64,000 nt of DNA from CAYVMD01 sp964452465. GTDB lineage: Bacteria > Armatimonadota > JACIXR01. Shown here piece after piece: positions 61,989-64,000 of this stretch (positions are counted from its first letter, which is position 1; the number at the start of each line of letters is the position of its first letter). The stretch is taken from NCBI GenBank assembly GCA_964452465.1, contig CAYVMD010000006.1, positions 9,520 to 73,519 on the forward strand, in the 5' to 3' direction. The notes beneath the pieces were generated by a model. It was not told where the DNA came from. It searched no databases and saw only the letters and a list, made by a program, of their open reading frames with translations. The position numbers and the translations under genes were made by a program.

Positions 61989-63056
61989 CTACCAACCCAA
62001 AACTTTGATAACCTCTCCCAAATCTGCGGGGATTTCTATGGGGGGCGGTGCAACATTCACCGCTAATTCGGGGTCTTTCAATCCGTGTCCTGTGAGCGTG
62101 CAGACCACCGTTTCTCCCTCAAATCCTTCGAAATATCCTTCCTTATGTTTCTTTATCAATCCAGCAACGGAAGCTGCGGAGGCAGGTTCACAGAAGATCC
62201 CTTCCAAACTCGCTATCATCTTGTAAGCGGTTATTATCTCCTCATCGCTAACTTTGTCTATCAATCCCCCAGATTCATCCCTTGCTTGCACCGCCTGCTT
62301 CCAAGAGGCAGGATTCCCTATCCTTATCGCCGTCGCTATAGTCCTTGGTTCCTTAATAGGATGTCCTTCCACTATGGGTGCTGCGCCCTCCGCTTGAAAA
62401 CCCAGCATGCGGGGCAACCTCCTGGTGATTCCATTGGCGTGATACTCCTTGTATCCCTTCCAATAGGCGGTTATATTACCTGCGTTGCCCACCGGCAGGC
62501 AATGGAAAGCGGGCGCCTCTCCCAATACATCGCATATCTCGAACGAAGCGGTCTTTTGCCCCTCTATCCTATGGGGATTAAGGGAATTGACTAGGGTTAC
62601 GGGGTATTTGTCCGCGATCTCCCTCACGAGCCTCAAGGCATCGTCGAAATTTCCATCCACTGCCAGGACTTTAGCATTGTGCATGAGGGCTTGGGCTAAC
62701 TTCCCCATCGCGATCGCGCCCTTGGGTATTATAACTATGGCGGTGATGCCTGCTCGGGCTGCATAGGCGGATGCTGAGGCGGAAGTATTGCCCGTGGAGG
62801 CGCATATGACCGCTTTCGCTCCCTCCTCCAACGCTTTGGAGACCGCCACCGTCATCCCTCTATCCTTAAAGGAACCGGTGGGATTAGCCCCCTCGTATTT
62901 CAGGAAGAGTCGCAACTTCAATCCTATTTCTTTCGCTAAATTCCTTGCCTCTATTAGAGGGGTATTGCCTTCAAGAAGGGTGACAACGGGGGTCTTCTCT
63001 GTGACTGGCAAAAACCTCCTGTATTCTTCTATAACCCCTCTCCACCTATACCTCAT
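61989..63056 (-). CDS. thrC: Threonine synthase
   Basis: PLP enzyme that turns homoserine phosphate into threonine. The PLP Lys is in GSFKDRGMTVA (K63-K65 region), and GNAGNITAYWKGY is the phosphate-binding loop. The 355-residue length is that of the short type. It overlaps hom by four bases and converges with the M20 gene two bases away. Confidence 0.95.
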   Translation of the reverse strand: MRYRWRGVIEEYRRFLPVTEKTPVVTLLEGNTPLIEARNLAKEIGLKLRLFLKYEGANPTGSFKDRGMTVAVSKALEEGAKAVICASTGNTSASASAYAARAGITAIVIIPKGAIAMGKLAQALMHNAKVLAVDGNFDDALRLVREIADKYPVTLVNSLNPHRIEGQKTASFEICDVLGEAPAFHCLPVGNAGNITAYWKGYKEYHANGITRRLPRMLGFQAEGAAPIVEGHPIKEPRTIATAIRIGNPASWKQAVQARDESGGLIDKVSDEEIITAYKMIASLEGIFCEPASAASVAGLIKKHKEGYFEGFEGETVVCTLTGHGLKDPELAVNVAPPPIEIPADLGEVIKVLGW

Positions 63057-64000
63057 TCCTCTACCCTCAATACTAAGCAGATTTCATCCACTACATCCAA
63101 TTTCTCGATCTTCTTCAGGGATTCCTTCAAGGCGCTTTCTCGAGAGGGGTGGGTTATCCACACTATCTCGGCGAAGGAATCGACCTGCCTTTTCTGCACC
63201 ACCGAGGCTATGCTCACCTTTTCGTCCCCGAAGCATTTCGCTATGCTCGCTAATACGCCGGGTTGATCCTTAACCCTCATCCTGATGTAGTATTTGCAGG
63301 TTATCCCTCCTATATCCTTCATTTCCTTCTCGCTGAAGCAGGTGCAGGAGATCCTCCCCGTGCAGTTGAACCTTATGTTCCTCGTTATATCTATTATATC
63401 TCCCACCACCGCCGAGCCAGTGGGCAAACTGCCCGCCCCTTCTCCGTAGAACATCACATCCCCTACCGAGGAGCCCCTCACCATCACCGCATTGTAAACC
63501 CCGCGGACGGAGGCGAGAGGGTGTTCCTTGCGGAGAAGGGCTGGGTGCACCCTTAAGCTCAAGGCGGAGTTCTCCTCCTTTGCTATTGCTACTAACTTTA
63601 TCACATAGCCCAATTCATCCGCATAGATGATATCTATGGGTTGGATGCGAGAGATCCCTTCCCTATATATCCTCTCCACATCCACCCTGCTATTGAAGGC
63701 GATGGAAGCGAGGATGGCTATCTTATAACTCGCATCCAACCCCTCCACATCGTAGGAGGGATCAGCTTCCGCGTATCCTCTCCTCTGTGCCTCCTTCAAT
63801 GCCTCTTCGTAGGTCATTCCCTCCTCCTTCATCTTGGTCAAGATGAAATTCGTAGTTGCGTTCACGATCCCTATAACGGAGTAGATCCTATCCCCCGCCA
63901 AACATTCCTTTAAGGGACGCACAATGGGTATTCCTCCTCCCACTGCTCCCTCAAAGTAAAGGTCTACCCCTTTCGCACTCGCCAGGGGTAAAAGCTCCCT
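63053..64000 (-). CDS. hom: Homoserine dehydrogenase, C-terminal part (partial)
   Basis: The frame continues open to the window edge, so 315 residues are present and the N-terminal part of the NAD-binding domain is missing. It shows the substrate-binding region EGAVGGGIPIVRPLK, GIVNATTNFIL, GYAEADPSYDVEGLDASYK and a C-terminal ACT domain (YYIRMRVKDQPGVLASIAKC) for feedback by threonine. The ATG at 63943 is internal. Confidence 0.95.
   Translation of the reverse strand, partial: RELLPLASAKGVDLYFEGAVGGGIPIVRPLKECLAGDRIYSVIGIVNATTNFILTKMKEEGMTYEEALKEAQRRGYAEADPSYDVEGLDASYKIAILASIAFNSRVDVERIYREGISRIQPIDIIYADELGYVIKLVAIAKEENSALSLRVHPALLRKEHPLASVRGVYNAVMVRGSSVGDVMFYGEGAGSLPTGSAVVGDIIDITRNIRFNCTGRISCTCFSEKEMKDIGGITCKYYIRMRVKDQPGVLASIAKCFGDEKVSIASVVQKRQVDSFAEIVWITHPSRESALKESLKKIEKLDVVDEICLVLRVEE

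Noticed and set aside
1..64000. CRISPR arrays, transposases, phage genes
   Set aside because: No regularly spaced repeats, integrase or transposase motifs, or terminal inverted repeats were found by reading both strands.

Overview
The window (about 50% GC) is a chromosomal segment of a diderm, probably thermophilic bacterium. Three prepilin-like proteins carry the FTLIELLVVIAIIAILAAILFPVFSRARE-type N-terminus plus a C-terminal H-X9-DG block, and they sit among secreted, unusual glycoside hydrolases. This style is common in Armatimonadota and some relatives. LPS genes (msbA-like, waaA, lpxK) show an outer membrane, while dnaX-ybaB-recR, tmk-darA-holB and cdaA-cdaR-glmM resemble Gram-positive gene orders. 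The phylum assignment is inference from protein style and was not tested by a search.

Layout. 1-12.0 kb is a carbohydrate region: a beta-helix fragment, a GH42-like enzyme, a nucleoside hydrolase, a large TIM-barrel protein, a prepilin-like protein, a LacI regulator with its own operator, an amidohydrolase and a DUF5060/apiosidase-like enzyme. 12.0-17.8 kb (minus strand) is cimA, a polyprenyl synthetase, ispH and miaA with a clear promoter, then an MFS transporter and tRNA-Thr(CGU). 17.9-24.0 kb (plus) is replication and repair: gyrB from an apparently near-leaderless promoter, a flavin reductase-like gene, a tautomerase, dnaX, ybaB, recR and a DUF59 gene. 24.1-31.2 kb holds a second prepilin-like gene behind a highly structured leader RNA, a QueG-like Fe-S protein, a ThuA-like protein, a third prepilin-like gene that appears to start at ATT, and a 1157-residue DUF4091 protein.

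31.2-35.9 kb (minus) is the lipid A/Kdo operon, in which an LPLAT (DUF374) domain is fused to Kdo transferase. 36.0-41.4 kb (plus) is a tight housekeeping run: macro domain, lytic transglycosylase, zinc-ribbon coiled coil, RNase H-like, SagB-like nitroreductase, LOG-like, acylphosphatase, endonuclease III and endonuclease IV. 41.4-44.5 kb (minus) has a GH36 alpha-galactosidase and an orphan sugar-binding lipoprotein. 45.1-51.5 kb (plus) has lemA, an HtpX-like protease, an ABC exporter with PH-like, zinc-ribbon and DUF1854 parts, tmk, darA and holB. 51.5-53.4 kb (minus) is an oxidoreductase/sugar-isomerase pair. 53.5-56.7 kb (plus) is a beta-lactamase-fold hydrolase, an orphan 2-oxoacid oxidoreductase gamma subunit and a PdtaS/PdtaR-like kinase plus ANTAR regulator. 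56.7-62.0 kb (plus) is an Ap4A-phosphorylase-like HIT protein, a family 4 uracil-DNA glycosylase with a sliding-clamp tail, the c-di-AMP cyclase cdaA, cdaR, glmM and an M20 peptidase. The window ends with thrC and hom (minus, cut by the edge).

The genes join three themes: polysaccharide scavenging with its own regulators, cell-envelope construction (LPS, peptidoglycan precursor GlmM, lytic transglycosylase), and nucleotide signalling (c-di-AMP synthesis and receptor, Ap4A turnover, macro domain) next to DNA replication and base-excision repair. No CRISPR array, insertion sequence, prophage or rRNA was seen.
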